Part shown: positions 1 through 8,517 of the stretch, one piece after another
Position numbering within the stretch: position 1 is the first letter of the stretch
How the letters are laid out: each line of letters starts with the position of its first letter
Assembly (NCBI GenBank): GCA_016705955.1
Contig: JADJKO010000002.1
Location: forward strand, 310,001 to 374,000
DNA from: Flavobacteriales bacterium
GTDB taxonomy: Bacteria; Bacteroidota; Bacteroidia; Flavobacteriales_F; PHOS-HE28
Direction of reading: 5' to 3'
DNA: 64,000 bases
Position numbers and translations under genes: made by a program
The notes under the pieces: model-generated
The model's input: the letters and a program-made list of their open reading frames with translations, nothing else
The model's database searches: none
What the model was told of the DNA's origin: nothing

Positions 1-1163
1 GCACCACGTTCATCGCGGTAAGCATCGGCCTGCTCGTGGTGAATGTGATCCAGCCGGGAAAGCTCGCGGACGATGGACAGCGGCTGCGCAACCGCATCAC
101 CTACGAGTTGTGGGTGAACAACACGCCGAGCGTGGAGAAGCCCAAGGACGGCCGCTGCTTCAGTTGCGACCCCACGAACAAGGCCGTGGTGGATGAGGTC
201 CTCGCTGCGCAACAACAGACCGCGCCCGATGCGTGGGTGAGCGGCAAGGTGGAGCAAGCGCGGAGCACCACGCAGGTCGGTCCGTTGCTGTTCCTGGTGG
301 ATATGGTGCCCAGCAACATCTTCCTCAGTTTCAACAACGCGTTGATGCTGCAAGTGATCTTCTTCGCGATCTTCTTCGGCATCGTGCTGCTGATGATCCC
401 GGCCACCACGGCCGCGCCGGTGATCGCATTGATGAACGGATTGAACGAGGTCTTCATGAAGATGGTGGATGTGGTGATGAAGGCCGCACCCTGGTTCGTC
501 TTCGCCCTCATGGCCGGTGTGGTCTCGCGCATTGCGGGGGATGATCCGGTGGCGGTGGTGGAACTCTTCAAATCACTTGCTGGCTATAGCATCTCGGTGG
601 TCCTCGGTCTGGCCTTGGTGGTCTTCGTCATCTATCCTTCTGTGATGACCCTGTTGATGCGGCGCAACGTCTTCCGCCGTTTCCTCAAGGCCATCAGCCC
701 GGCGCAATTGCTCGCCTTCAGCACCAGCAGCAGCGCGGCCACCTTGCCGGTCACCTTGGAATGCGTGGAGGATAACATCGGTGTGAGCAAGAGCACCGCC
801 AGTTTCGTGCTGCCCATCGGCGCCACGGTGAACATGGATGGCACGAGCCTCTACCAAGCGGTGGCCGTGGTCTTCCTTGCGCAATACCACATGGTGGATC
901 TCACCTTCCTGCAGCAGATCAGCATCGTTCTTACCGCCACCCTCGCCAGCATCGGTGCGGCCGCAGTGCCCAGCGCGGGATTGGTCACGCTCTTCGTGGT
1001 CCTTACCTCGGTTGGGCTGGATCCCGCGTGGATCGCGATCATCCTCCCGGTGGACCGCATCCTGGACATGTGTCGCACAGTGGTGAACGTGACCGGCGAT
1101 GCCGCCTGTTGCAGCGTGGTGGCGCACATGCAGGGCGAGAAGCTCTTCAACGATGAGGCGTGA
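1..1163 (+). CDS. Acidic amino acid/dicarboxylate:cation symporter (SDF family), 5'-truncated
   Basis: Inner-membrane secondary transporter of the SDF/DAACS family, which takes up glutamate, aspartate or C4-dicarboxylates with Na+ or H+. The frame is open from base 3 without a start codon, and its first residues (TTFIAVSIGLLVVNVIQPG) resemble the interior of family members, so the gene starts before the window; 386 residues are visible. The serine-rich re-entrant hairpin SSSAATLP is encoded at 726-749, NMDGTS at 831-848 and DRILDMCRTVVNVTGD at 1053-1100; these are the ligand and ion site signatures of the family. A polar loop of about 70 residues with a CFSC pair (156-167) sits between early helices. 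The transported substrate cannot be settled from the sequence. Confidence 0.93.
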   Translation, partial: TTFIAVSIGLLVVNVIQPGKLADDGQRLRNRITYELWVNNTPSVEKPKDGRCFSCDPTNKAVVDEVLAAQQQTAPDAWVSGKVEQARSTTQVGPLLFLVDMVPSNIFLSFNNALMLQVIFFAIFFGIVLLMIPATTAAPVIALMNGLNEVFMKMVDVVMKAAPWFVFALMAGVVSRIAGDDPVAVVELFKSLAGYSISVVLGLALVVFVIYPSVMTLLMRRNVFRRFLKAISPAQLLAFSTSSSAATLPVTLECVEDNIGVSKSTASFVLPIGATVNMDGTSLYQAVAVVFLAQYHMVDLTFLQQISIVLTATLASIGAAAVPSAGLVTLFVVLTSVGLDPAWIAIILPVDRILDMCRTVVNVTGDAACCSVVAHMQGEKLFNDEA

Positions 1164-1245
1164 AGAAGGCCCCGGTCGGGGTGTTGAGCGACCTTTGTAG
1201 CGGAACGATCTTTGTTCCGGGGCGTGACCATTGTTCGCGGTGCGC

Positions 1246-1300
1246 GTTGTTCGAGAGAACAACCAGCCGAACAACGATCAACCCCGGGTCATGCCCGGGG
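1246..1300. repeat. Two small perfect inverted repeats in the symporter-AsmA intergenic region
   Basis: The 188-base gap holds two perfect palindromic hairpins: GTTGTTC/GAACAAC at 1246-1252 and 1257-1263 around a GAGA loop, and CCCCGGG/CCCGGGG at 1282-1288 and 1294-1300 around TCATG. Neither is followed by a T tract. They could end the symporter transcript or belong to a degenerate intergenic repeat; AACAAC words recur several times here and up to the AsmA start. Confidence 0.5.
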
Positions 1301-1351
1301 CAAGCCTTCAACACGAACAACGAACCACGCCAACACGAACAACCGCACGCA

Positions 1352-4192
1352 ATGCGCAAGTGGACCAAACGCATCCTCATCTCCTTCGGGATCCTCATCT
1401 TCCTACTGCTCGCCGCGATCATCCTCATCCCGATCCTGTTCTCTGACAAGATCGAAGCGGCGGTGAAGGAGCAGGTGAACAACAACATCAACGCGACGGT
1501 GGATTGGGGCGATTGGGACATCACGCTCCTGCGCAACTTCCCCAACCTCACGGTGGACATCGCCGATGTGAAAGTGGCGAACCGAGCGCCCTTCGAAGGG
1601 ATCGAACTCGCCAACATCGGATCGCTCACCGCCACGATCGACATCATGAGCCTCTTCGGGGATAGGATCGGGATCAAGCGCATCGGCCTGGTGAAACCGC
1701 GCTTCCACGTGAAGGTGCTGGAGGACGGTCGCGCCAATTGGGACATCGCACTCGCGGATACCACCGCAGCGGTGGAAACGCCTGCCGATACCGCCGCATC
1801 GAAATTCAATGTGCAGTTGAGCGAATACTGGATCGAGGACGGCCGCGTGATCTACGACGATGCGTCACTCGGTTACTACATGGAACTTTTCGGATTGGAC
1901 CATAAGGGCAGCGGCGATCTCACGCAGGACCTCTTCGTGCTCTCCACCACCACGCATGCGGATACGGTGAACGTCGTGTTCGATGGCGTGAAGTACCTGC
2001 GCAACGTGAAGGCCGACATCACGGCGGATATCGATATGGACATGCCGAACATGAAGTTCGTGTTCAAGGACAACGAAGCAACCATCAACCAACTCGTGCT
2101 CGGCTTCGATGGCTGGGTGGCCATGCCGGGTGATGACATCGACATGGACATCACCTGGAACGCGAAGAAGACCGACTTCGGAACGCTGCTCTCCTTGGTC
2201 CCTGCGGAGTTCGCCACCGACCTCACCGGCGTGACCATGAGCGGCAAGGCGGGCTTCAGTGGCACGGTGAAAGGGAAGTACAACGACACCTCGATGCCCG
2301 GCTTCAGCTTGGTGGTGGATGTGGACAAGGGGCGCTTCAAATACCCCGACCTGCCCAGCAGCGTGGAGGACATCTATGTGGACCTGAAGATCAACAGTCC
2401 CGGCGGTGCGGACATGGATCAGATGGTCGTGGACCTGAAGCGCTTCGCGTTGAAGATGGCAGGTAATCCGGTGGAAGCGCGCATGTACCTCACCAAGCCG
2501 ATCAGCGATCCGAACGTGGATGCAGAGTTGAAGGCGAACCTCGATCTCGCGACGATCAAGACCGTGGTGCCGATGAAAGGCCAGGACCTTCAAGGCAACT
2601 TCACCGCCGATGTGCGCATGAAAGGCGCGATGAGCGATGTGGAAGCGCAGCGCTACGAGAAGTTCACCGCCGATGGAAGGATGATCCTGCTCGGCATGAA
2701 GTTCCGCAGCGATTCATTGCCGTATCCCGTGGACATCAACAGCCTCTACTTCGATTTCAGCCCGCGCTTCCTTTCGCTCACGAGCTTCGATGGTGCGGTG
2801 GGATCAAGTAGCATCCAAGCCAAGGGCCGAATGGACAACTACCTCCAGTGGTGGTTGCGGGACAGCACGCTCACCGGCTCCTTCGATCTTGCCGCGAACA
2901 AGTTCGACCTGAACGAACTGATGGGACCACCCGCGCCAGAAGGCGCTGCTGCGGCTCCTGCGGATAGCACACCGATGAGCGTGATCGAAGTGCCGAAGAA
3001 CATCGACTTCCGCATGGCCCTCGCGGTGAAGGAGGTGATCTACGACCAGCTACACCTCGGCAACGTGCGCGGCGGCTTGCATGTGCATGATCAGCGCGTG
3101 GATCTGCGCGATGTCTTCTTCAACCTCTTCGGAGGCAGCGTGACCATGGCCGGTGGGTATGAGGTGAAGGACGTGAACGCGCCGCGCATCGACCTTACTT
3201 ACGATGTGCGGGACCTCGACATCCAGCAGACCGTGACCTACGTGGACATGGTGCAGAAGATGGCACCGATCGCAAAGACCTGCAAAGGCGTGTTCAGCAC
3301 CAAGCTCAGCATGCAAGCCACGCTGAACGAACACATGGAGCCCAACATGAACACGCTCACCGGTGAAGGTGATCTGGTGACGCACAATGTGAAGGTGGAT
3401 GGCTTCCAGCCGCTGGTGGAACTGGCGCAAGCATTGAAGATCCGCCAGCTCGAGAACACACGGATCCAGGATGTGATCTTCAGCTATGAGTTCCGCGATG
3501 GCAAGATGATCACCAAGGAATTCCCGGTGAAGATCGATCGCATCAGCGCGCGCGTTGGTGGCAGCACCGCCTTCGCGGATCAGGCGATCGACTACGACAT
3601 GAAGGCGAAGATCCCGAGCGACATCTTCGGTGCGGGTGCGGTCACAGCGGTCTCCGGCCTGCTCGGCAAAGCGAACCAAGCGGTGGGCGGGAACTTCGAA
3701 TTGCCGAAAGAGCTCGACATGACGGCGAAGATCACGGGGACCATCGACAAGCCGATCGTGAAGCCGGTCTTCGCCGGTGGCACCACCAGCGTGAAGGACG
3801 CGGTGATCACCGAGATCAAGCAGACGGTGAACGAGGAGATCGGGAAGAAGAAGGAGGAGTTGATCGCACAAGCGAAAGCCGAACGCGATCGATTGATCGC
3901 GGAAGCACAGAAGCAGGCGGATCAACTCAAGGCCGACGCGCGTCGTGAAGCTGCGAACCTGAAAGCCCAGGCCTACAAAGCGGCGGACGATGCACTCGCC
4001 CAAGTGAAGGATCCCTTCGGGAAGATGGCCGCCAAAGTGGTTGCGGACAAGGCGAAGAAGGAAGCCGACAGGAAGGAGCAACAAGCGATCGCAGAAGCGG
4101 ACAAGCGTGCCGATGGGCTTGTGGAACTCGCGCGGAAGAAGGGCGATGACCTCGTGGAGAAAGCCGAGGCGACGGATACCACAGTGAAGTGA
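1352..4192 (+). CDS. AsmA family protein with long helical C-terminal tail
   Basis: Predicted envelope protein of the AsmA family (946 residues), whose members are anchored in the inner membrane and extend a beta-rich groove through the periplasm, with roles in outer-membrane lipid homeostasis. The start at 1352 puts the membrane anchor (about residues 8-30, KRILISFGILIFLLLAAII) directly at the N terminus; the frame is open upstream but that stretch is low-complexity intergenic sequence. The AsmA N-terminal region follows, then the AsmA-like C-terminal domain to about residue 815. Residues 820-946 are rich in K, E, A and Q (IAQAKAERDRLIAEAQKQA and similar) and should form a long helix or coiled coil; this tail is unlike the enterobacterial AsmA. 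The stop lies just ahead of the OmpA-like gene, suggesting co-transcription. Confidence 0.85.
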   Translation: MRKWTKRILISFGILIFLLLAAIILIPILFSDKIEAAVKEQVNNNINATVDWGDWDITLLRNFPNLTVDIADVKVANRAPFEGIELANIGSLTATIDIMSLFGDRIGIKRIGLVKPRFHVKVLEDGRANWDIALADTTAAVETPADTAASKFNVQLSEYWIEDGRVIYDDASLGYYMELFGLDHKGSGDLTQDLFVLSTTTHADTVNVVFDGVKYLRNVKADITADIDMDMPNMKFVFKDNEATINQLVLGFDGWVAMPGDDIDMDITWNAKKTDFGTLLSLVPAEFATDLTGVTMSGKAGFSGTVKGKYNDTSMPGFSLVVDVDKGRFKYPDLPSSVEDIYVDLKINSPGGADMDQMVVDLKRFALKMAGNPVEARMYLTKPISDPNVDAELKANLDLATIKTVVPMKGQDLQGNFTADVRMKGAMSDVEAQRYEKFTADGRMILLGMKFRSDSLPYPVDINSLYFDFSPRFLSLTSFDGAVGSSSIQAKGRMDNYLQWWLRDSTLTGSFDLAANKFDLNELMGPPAPEGAAAAPADSTPMSVIEVPKNIDFRMALAVKEVIYDQLHLGNVRGGLHVHDQRVDLRDVFFNLFGGSVTMAGGYEVKDVNAPRIDLTYDVRDLDIQQTVTYVDMVQKMAPIAKTCKGVFSTKLSMQATLNEHMEPNMNTLTGEGDLVTHNVKVDGFQPLVELAQALKIRQLENTRIQDVIFSYEFRDGKMITKEFPVKIDRISARVGGSTAFADQAIDYDMKAKIPSDIFGAGAVTAVSGLLGKANQAVGGNFELPKELDMTAKITGTIDKPIVKPVFAGGTTSVKDAVITEIKQTVNEEIGKKKEELIAQAKAERDRLIAEAQKQADQLKADARREAANLKAQAYKAADDALAQVKDPFGKMAAKVVADKAKKEADRKEQQAIAEADKRADGLVELARKKGDDLVEKAEATDTTVK

Positions 4193-4224
4193 GGATGAGC
4201 GCACACCGCACGCGGAACGCTGCA

Positions 4225-4272
4225 CGCTTCACGCCGATCGTCATGCGATGGTCGATCGGCGTGAAGCGTTTT
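4225..4272 (+). terminator. 16-bp perfect hairpin plus TTTT at the AsmA/OmpA-like junction
   Basis: CGCTTCACGCCGATCG (4225-4240) is followed by its exact reverse complement (4253-4268) after a 12-base loop, then TTTT at 4269-4272. It looks like an intrinsic terminator for the AsmA transcript, yet the best start codon of the next gene (4243) lies in its loop. It could instead be a regulatory hairpin or a repeated palindromic element. Confidence 0.55.
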
Positions 4273-6306
4273 GCATGCTGCGTGAAGCCGATCCTTGTTT
4301 GCGCACTGATCATCTCCCTCTCTCCGGTGCTTGCACAGGAAGGCGACGACCCCTGCTCCAAGCCCACCGATAAGCAGATCCTCAAATTGCTGGAAGGTGC
4401 TGCGAAGGCGAAGGATGCCGCTGATCGCCATGCGAAGTTGAAGAGCACCTTGGAGATCGATGCGGAATGTGCGGAGTGCAATTTCCAGCTCGGGCTTTCG
4501 GCGTACCGCATCGGAAGGGAAGGGGGGAAGGGCTACGCGGCCGCGATCCGCTACATGGAAGCGGTGCAGGCGAAATGCCCGAACTACCACAGCGATGTGC
4601 CCTACCACTTGGGTGTGATGTACTACGCGCAGGACCAATTCGCGCAAGCGGCGAAGGCCTTTGAAGCCTTCAAACGCTTTCCCACGGAGGATGCGACACG
4701 CGTGAGCAAGGACTACGACAAGAAGTACAAGGACGTGGAAGAGGTGATGCCCGAACTCCAGTTCTATGTGGACTTCTACCGCAACACGGCGCCCTTGAAC
4801 CCGACGGTGGTTGCAAACGTGAGTACCACAGCGGACGAATACTTGCCGATGCTCTCACCGGATAATGAGTTGATGTTCTTCACCCGCAAGCGCCAGGAGA
4901 AGGCTAAGGGCGATCTGGTCTCTCGCGATGTGGAGGAACTGATGGAAGCACGTCGCGAAGGCGGCACAGGGCCATTCAATGCAGGTCGTGCGTTGCAGGA
5001 TCCGTTCAACACCGGCGATAGTTACGGGGGCGTGAGCATCAGCGTGAACAACAAGGAGATGTTCGTGACGGTGTGTGGTCCGCCGAACAGTGAAGGGTAC
5101 CGGAACTGCGACATCATGCGCAGCCAATACACCACCAAGTTCAACCTTGACGTGGGCGGTCAGGAGTGGGAGTGGACCGGGCTGGATGAAGTAGGCGATG
5201 CGATCAACGGGCCCGGGTCATGGGAGAGCCAGCCGAGTTTGAGCGGTGATGGCCGTACCATGTATTTCGCCACGAACCGTGAGGGCAGTCACGGCTATGA
5301 CATATTTCAAAGCACGCGTGATGAGAAAGGGAACTGGTCAAAGGCCGTTCCTGTTCAAGGCATCAATACCGACGGCGATGAGAAGGCACCCTTCATGCAC
5401 AGCGATAGTCGCACGCTCTATTTCGCAGCCAAGCCGAACGCGGAAGGGAAAGGTCATCGCGGCATCGGTGGCTATGACATCTTCTTCAGCAAACTGAACG
5501 ATGACGGCACCTGGACCAAGCCGCGCAACATCGGCCATCCGCTGAACACGGACCAGGACGAGCACGGCCTCATCGTGAGTGTGGATGGACGTACGGCCTA
5601 CTTCGGCAGCAGTCGTTTCAAAGGGGTTGGTGGATATGATATCTATGGCTTCGACCTGCCCAAGGACGCGCGCCCCGATGAGGTCCTGATCGTGAAGGGT
5701 GATGTGCGCGATGAACACGGAAAAGTGGTTCGCGATGCGAAAGTGGAGATCAAGTACATGGACACCAGGCAGATCGAAATGGTGCGCGTGGACAGCATGG
5801 ATGGTCGCTACGCCACCGTGGTACGGTTGCGGCCAGGCGTGGATGTGGTGATGACCGTGCGCAAGGAAGGACATGTGGTGGATTCGCGCAGCTTCGCCAT
5901 GGAGGACACCATCCGCAAGGGCGTGGCCGAAGTGGACATGTCCGTGCAGAAGATCGAAGTGGGCCGCAGCTACCGGGTGAACGACATCAAGTACGCCACG
6001 AACAGTGCCGATATCACGCACAGCAGCGAATACATCCTGGATGAACTGATCAACTTCTTGAAGGAGAACCCGACCGTGAAGATCCGGATCGAGGGCCACA
6101 CGGACAACGTGGGCAGCATGGAGCAGAACATGGTGTTGAGCAACGACCGCGCTTTCACCGTGATGGGCTACCTGCAGGATAAGGGGATCCCCGGGTCACG
6201 GCTCAGTTTCAAGGGTCTTGGTCCGACCAAACCGTTGAAGAGCAACGATACCCCCGAAGGCCGGGCCGAGAACCGGCGCACGGAATTCGTGATCGTGGCA
6301 CGTTGA
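4243..6306 (+). CDS. PorE-like OmpA family protein (TPR, PD40 propeller, CRD, OmpA)
   Basis: Envelope protein of 687 residues whose domain order equals that of the type IX secretion accessory protein PorE: signal peptide (1 to about 32, hydrophobic core ILVCALIISLSPVLA), TPR-like helices (about 40-185), WD40-like PD40 beta-propeller (about 185-470, repeated YFATNREGSHGYDIF-type blades), a carboxypeptidase-regulatory-like fold (about 480-550) and a C-terminal OmpA domain (about 579-687) with EGHTDNVGS and NRRTEFVI for peptidoglycan binding. Such proteins tether outer-membrane machinery to the cell wall. Several paralogues usually exist, so a true PorE role is inference; a second PD40 protein lies at 55797. 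GTG 4189, ATG 4195 and GTG 4261 are alternative starts; 4243 gives the most ordinary signal peptide but lies in a hairpin loop. Confidence 0.82.
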   Translation: MRWSIGVKRFACCVKPILVCALIISLSPVLAQEGDDPCSKPTDKQILKLLEGAAKAKDAADRHAKLKSTLEIDAECAECNFQLGLSAYRIGREGGKGYAAAIRYMEAVQAKCPNYHSDVPYHLGVMYYAQDQFAQAAKAFEAFKRFPTEDATRVSKDYDKKYKDVEEVMPELQFYVDFYRNTAPLNPTVVANVSTTADEYLPMLSPDNELMFFTRKRQEKAKGDLVSRDVEELMEARREGGTGPFNAGRALQDPFNTGDSYGGVSISVNNKEMFVTVCGPPNSEGYRNCDIMRSQYTTKFNLDVGGQEWEWTGLDEVGDAINGPGSWESQPSLSGDGRTMYFATNREGSHGYDIFQSTRDEKGNWSKAVPVQGINTDGDEKAPFMHSDSRTLYFAAKPNAEGKGHRGIGGYDIFFSKLNDDGTWTKPRNIGHPLNTDQDEHGLIVSVDGRTAYFGSSRFKGVGGYDIYGFDLPKDARPDEVLIVKGDVRDEHGKVVRDAKVEIKYMDTRQIEMVRVDSMDGRYATVVRLRPGVDVVMTVRKEGHVVDSRSFAMEDTIRKGVAEVDMSVQKIEVGRSYRVNDIKYATNSADITHSSEYILDELINFLKENPTVKIRIEGHTDNVGSMEQNMVLSNDRAFTVMGYLQDKGIPGSRLSFKGLGPTKPLKSNDTPEGRAENRRTEFVIVAR

Positions 6307-6396
6307 GGACCCGGACGCGATGCACACCTATGGTTTCGTCGTTGCATTCTCCTGTCCGGTCCGGTCGCACGAAACTATCTGCCGTTGGATCGTCGA

Positions 6397-6413
6397 GGCA
6401 CCACGGAGGTGCC
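6397..6413 (+). repeat. Small hairpin upstream of the secreted protease gene
   Basis: GGCACC (6397-6402) and GGTGCC (6408-6413) pair around ACGGA, directly before the -7-like box at 6416. It may be an operator or the end of the preceding transcript. Confidence 0.35.
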
Positions 6414-6415
6414 GT

Positions 6416-6423
6416 TACTTTCA
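6416..6423 (+). promoter_or_regulatory. -7-like box TACTTTCA before the secreted protease
   Basis: The octamer ends 11 bases before the ATG at 6435, so any leader would be very short. No convincing -33 TTG is visible. Confidence 0.4.
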
Positions 6424-6434
6424 CGAAGCCAACG

Positions 6435-8513
6435 ATGCGTCATCCGCTTATTGCACTGTTCCTTGCGCTCCCTGTGCTTCTATCGGCCCAGGTGAGCATC
6501 GGCGGTACGCCATCCGAATGGCTGATCCCCACCCTTGATCGGTCCGATATACCTGTGATCGAAATGGGTCCGCTGGAGGATCCACCGCAGCCCACCGAAG
6601 GCGACTTCCGCTACGGTGTGCAGCGCTTCCATTCCGCCGATGTCCTGATGCAAGGGCGTTGGGATGTGTTGCCCGAGGGCATGTTGCTGTGCCGCTTGGC
6701 GATCCACAGCGATGAGGCGGTGATGTTGAGCGTGCAGTTCGATCAGTGGGAATTGAACGAAGGCGACGTGGTGTACCTGTACAATGCGGACCGCACGCAC
6801 TTCATCGGTGGCTTCGATGCAGCGAACAGGGGAGAGGATGGTACAATGGCAACAGCGGTCGTTCCCGGTGATGAAGTGGTGATCGAGTACCGGACCACCG
6901 GGATCCATCGCCGCCCGGCACGTTTGCACTTGGCAAGCATCACCCACGGTTACGTGGACATCTTCCGGTTCAACGCGGATGGCAACGGATCGCGCGATTA
7001 CTGGCCCGGCTTCGAGAGCGCGATCTGCCAAGTGAACATCAGCTGTCCCCAGGCTGCGGCTTGGCAGACGGAAAAGCGCTCCGTCGCCATGTTCCTTCGC
7101 CCGGATGGCGATGGTTGCACCGGCAATCTGGTGAACAACACCCAAACACCGGGGCGCCCGTATTTCCATATCGCCCAGCATTGCTACGCACCCACGACAT
7201 CGCAATGGGTCTTCTACTTCAACTACGAAGCAGCGCAGTGTACCGGCACACACGCCCAGATGTCCGAGGGTCCCACGAACCAGACGTTGACCGGTGCCAC
7301 CCTTCGGGCCAATTACTACTACTCGGATGCGGGGCTGGTGGAATTGAGCAGCTCCCCGCCCACGAACTACAATGTGTACTACGCCGGATGGGATCGGAGC
7401 GGTGCCGTACCGCAGACCACGTCGTTGATCGAGCATCCGATGTACGACGTGAAGAAGTTCGCATTCAATGCCGACCCCAGCACCACCTACACCTTCCCCA
7501 ACGGGATCGCGTGCTGGGAAGGCACGTGGGAGATCGGCTTGTTGCAGGCCACGGCGAGCGGAGCACCGGCCTTCGACCAGAACCACCGGATGGTAGGGCA
7601 TATGTATGACGGCGCGCAGAATTGCACGAACCTCACCAGTCTGCCATCGCAGATGGTGAAATTCAGTGGCCAGTGGAACGGGCCTACGGCGGCAGAGCGC
7701 TTGCGTGATTGGCTTGACCCTTCCAACACGGTGATGACGCTGGACGGTTACGACCCGAACGCCTCACCAACGGTCTCCCTACGGGTGCGTACCTTTTTGG
7801 AAGGTCCGTACAACACCGGCACCACACAGATGAACAGCACATTGAGTGCGGGTGGGCTGATCCCCATGACCGAACCGTACACAACAGCGGGCTACACACA
7901 TGTGGGTGGCGGTGGAGAGACCACGAATTCCACAGTCCTGAACGTGACCGGTGCGAACGCTGTGGTGGATTGGGTGGTGGTGGAGTTGCGCAACAAGAAC
8001 AACTCATCCCAAGTGCTTGCTACCCGCAGCGCACTGCTGCAAGCCGATGGCGATGTGGTGGCCGCGAATGATGGCACGTCAGCGCTGACCTTCGGGGCAT
8101 CCGGTGATCAGTACTTCATCGCCGTTCGGCACCGCAATCACCTCGGGATCATGTCGGCTGGATCGATCACCTTGGGTTCCGCCGCCATCACCGTGGATCT
8201 GAGCAACGGCACCGTTCCGCTTTCCGGTGGATCCAGTGCGACCAAGGTCATCGGTGCGCGCAATGTGATGTTCGCCGGGGATGTGGACCGGAACAGCATC
8301 CTGCGGTACACCGGCCAAGCGAATGATCGCGATCCGATCCTTGCGCGCGTGGGTGGCTCCATCCCGACTGCAACGGTCAATGGATACTTCCCCGAGGATG
8401 TGAACCTGGATGGTGTGGTGCGCTACATCGGCGCCTCGAACGATCGGGATCCGATCCTGGTGAACGTGGGCGGTACGATCCCGACGGCCACGCGCACCGC
8501 GCAACTACCGTAG
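6435..8513 (+). CDS. Secreted lysyl-endopeptidase-like serine protease with dockerin-like C-terminal module
   Basis: Exported protein of 692 residues. Signal peptide at 1-19 (PLIALFLALPVLLSA). The central domain resembles the trypsin-fold lysyl endopeptidases: His249 in IAQHC (usual TAxHC), Asp298 in SDAGLVEL, Ser375 in TASGAPAFD (usual GSSGSP), with the downstream VGHMYDG strand, so the triad is complete although the flanking motifs deviate. From about residue 446 comes a separate module (GPYNTGTTQMNSTL onward) ending in two related segments of about 38 residues, GDVDRNSILRYTGQANDRDP and EDVNLDGVVRYIGASNDRDP, that look like calcium-binding dockerin half-repeats; the protein ends TAQLP. No canonical T9SS type A or B domain is present, so this module may be the sorting or attachment element (inference). 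Stop is 4 bases from the convergent TerC stop. Confidence 0.82.
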   Translation: MRHPLIALFLALPVLLSAQVSIGGTPSEWLIPTLDRSDIPVIEMGPLEDPPQPTEGDFRYGVQRFHSADVLMQGRWDVLPEGMLLCRLAIHSDEAVMLSVQFDQWELNEGDVVYLYNADRTHFIGGFDAANRGEDGTMATAVVPGDEVVIEYRTTGIHRRPARLHLASITHGYVDIFRFNADGNGSRDYWPGFESAICQVNISCPQAAAWQTEKRSVAMFLRPDGDGCTGNLVNNTQTPGRPYFHIAQHCYAPTTSQWVFYFNYEAAQCTGTHAQMSEGPTNQTLTGATLRANYYYSDAGLVELSSSPPTNYNVYYAGWDRSGAVPQTTSLIEHPMYDVKKFAFNADPSTTYTFPNGIACWEGTWEIGLLQATASGAPAFDQNHRMVGHMYDGAQNCTNLTSLPSQMVKFSGQWNGPTAAERLRDWLDPSNTVMTLDGYDPNASPTVSLRVRTFLEGPYNTGTTQMNSTLSAGGLIPMTEPYTTAGYTHVGGGGETTNSTVLNVTGANAVVDWVVVELRNKNNSSQVLATRSALLQADGDVVAANDGTSALTFGASGDQYFIAVRHRNHLGIMSAGSITLGSAAITVDLSNGTVPLSGGSSATKVIGARNVMFAGDVDRNSILRYTGQANDRDPILARVGGSIPTATVNGYFPEDVNLDGVVRYIGASNDRDPILVNVGGTIPTATRTAQLP

Positions 8514-8517
8514 CGGA

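Noticed and set aside
1160..1351. N-terminal extension of the AsmA protein by 64 residues
   Set aside because: The sequence is intergenic with palindromes, and the membrane anchor starts at 1352.
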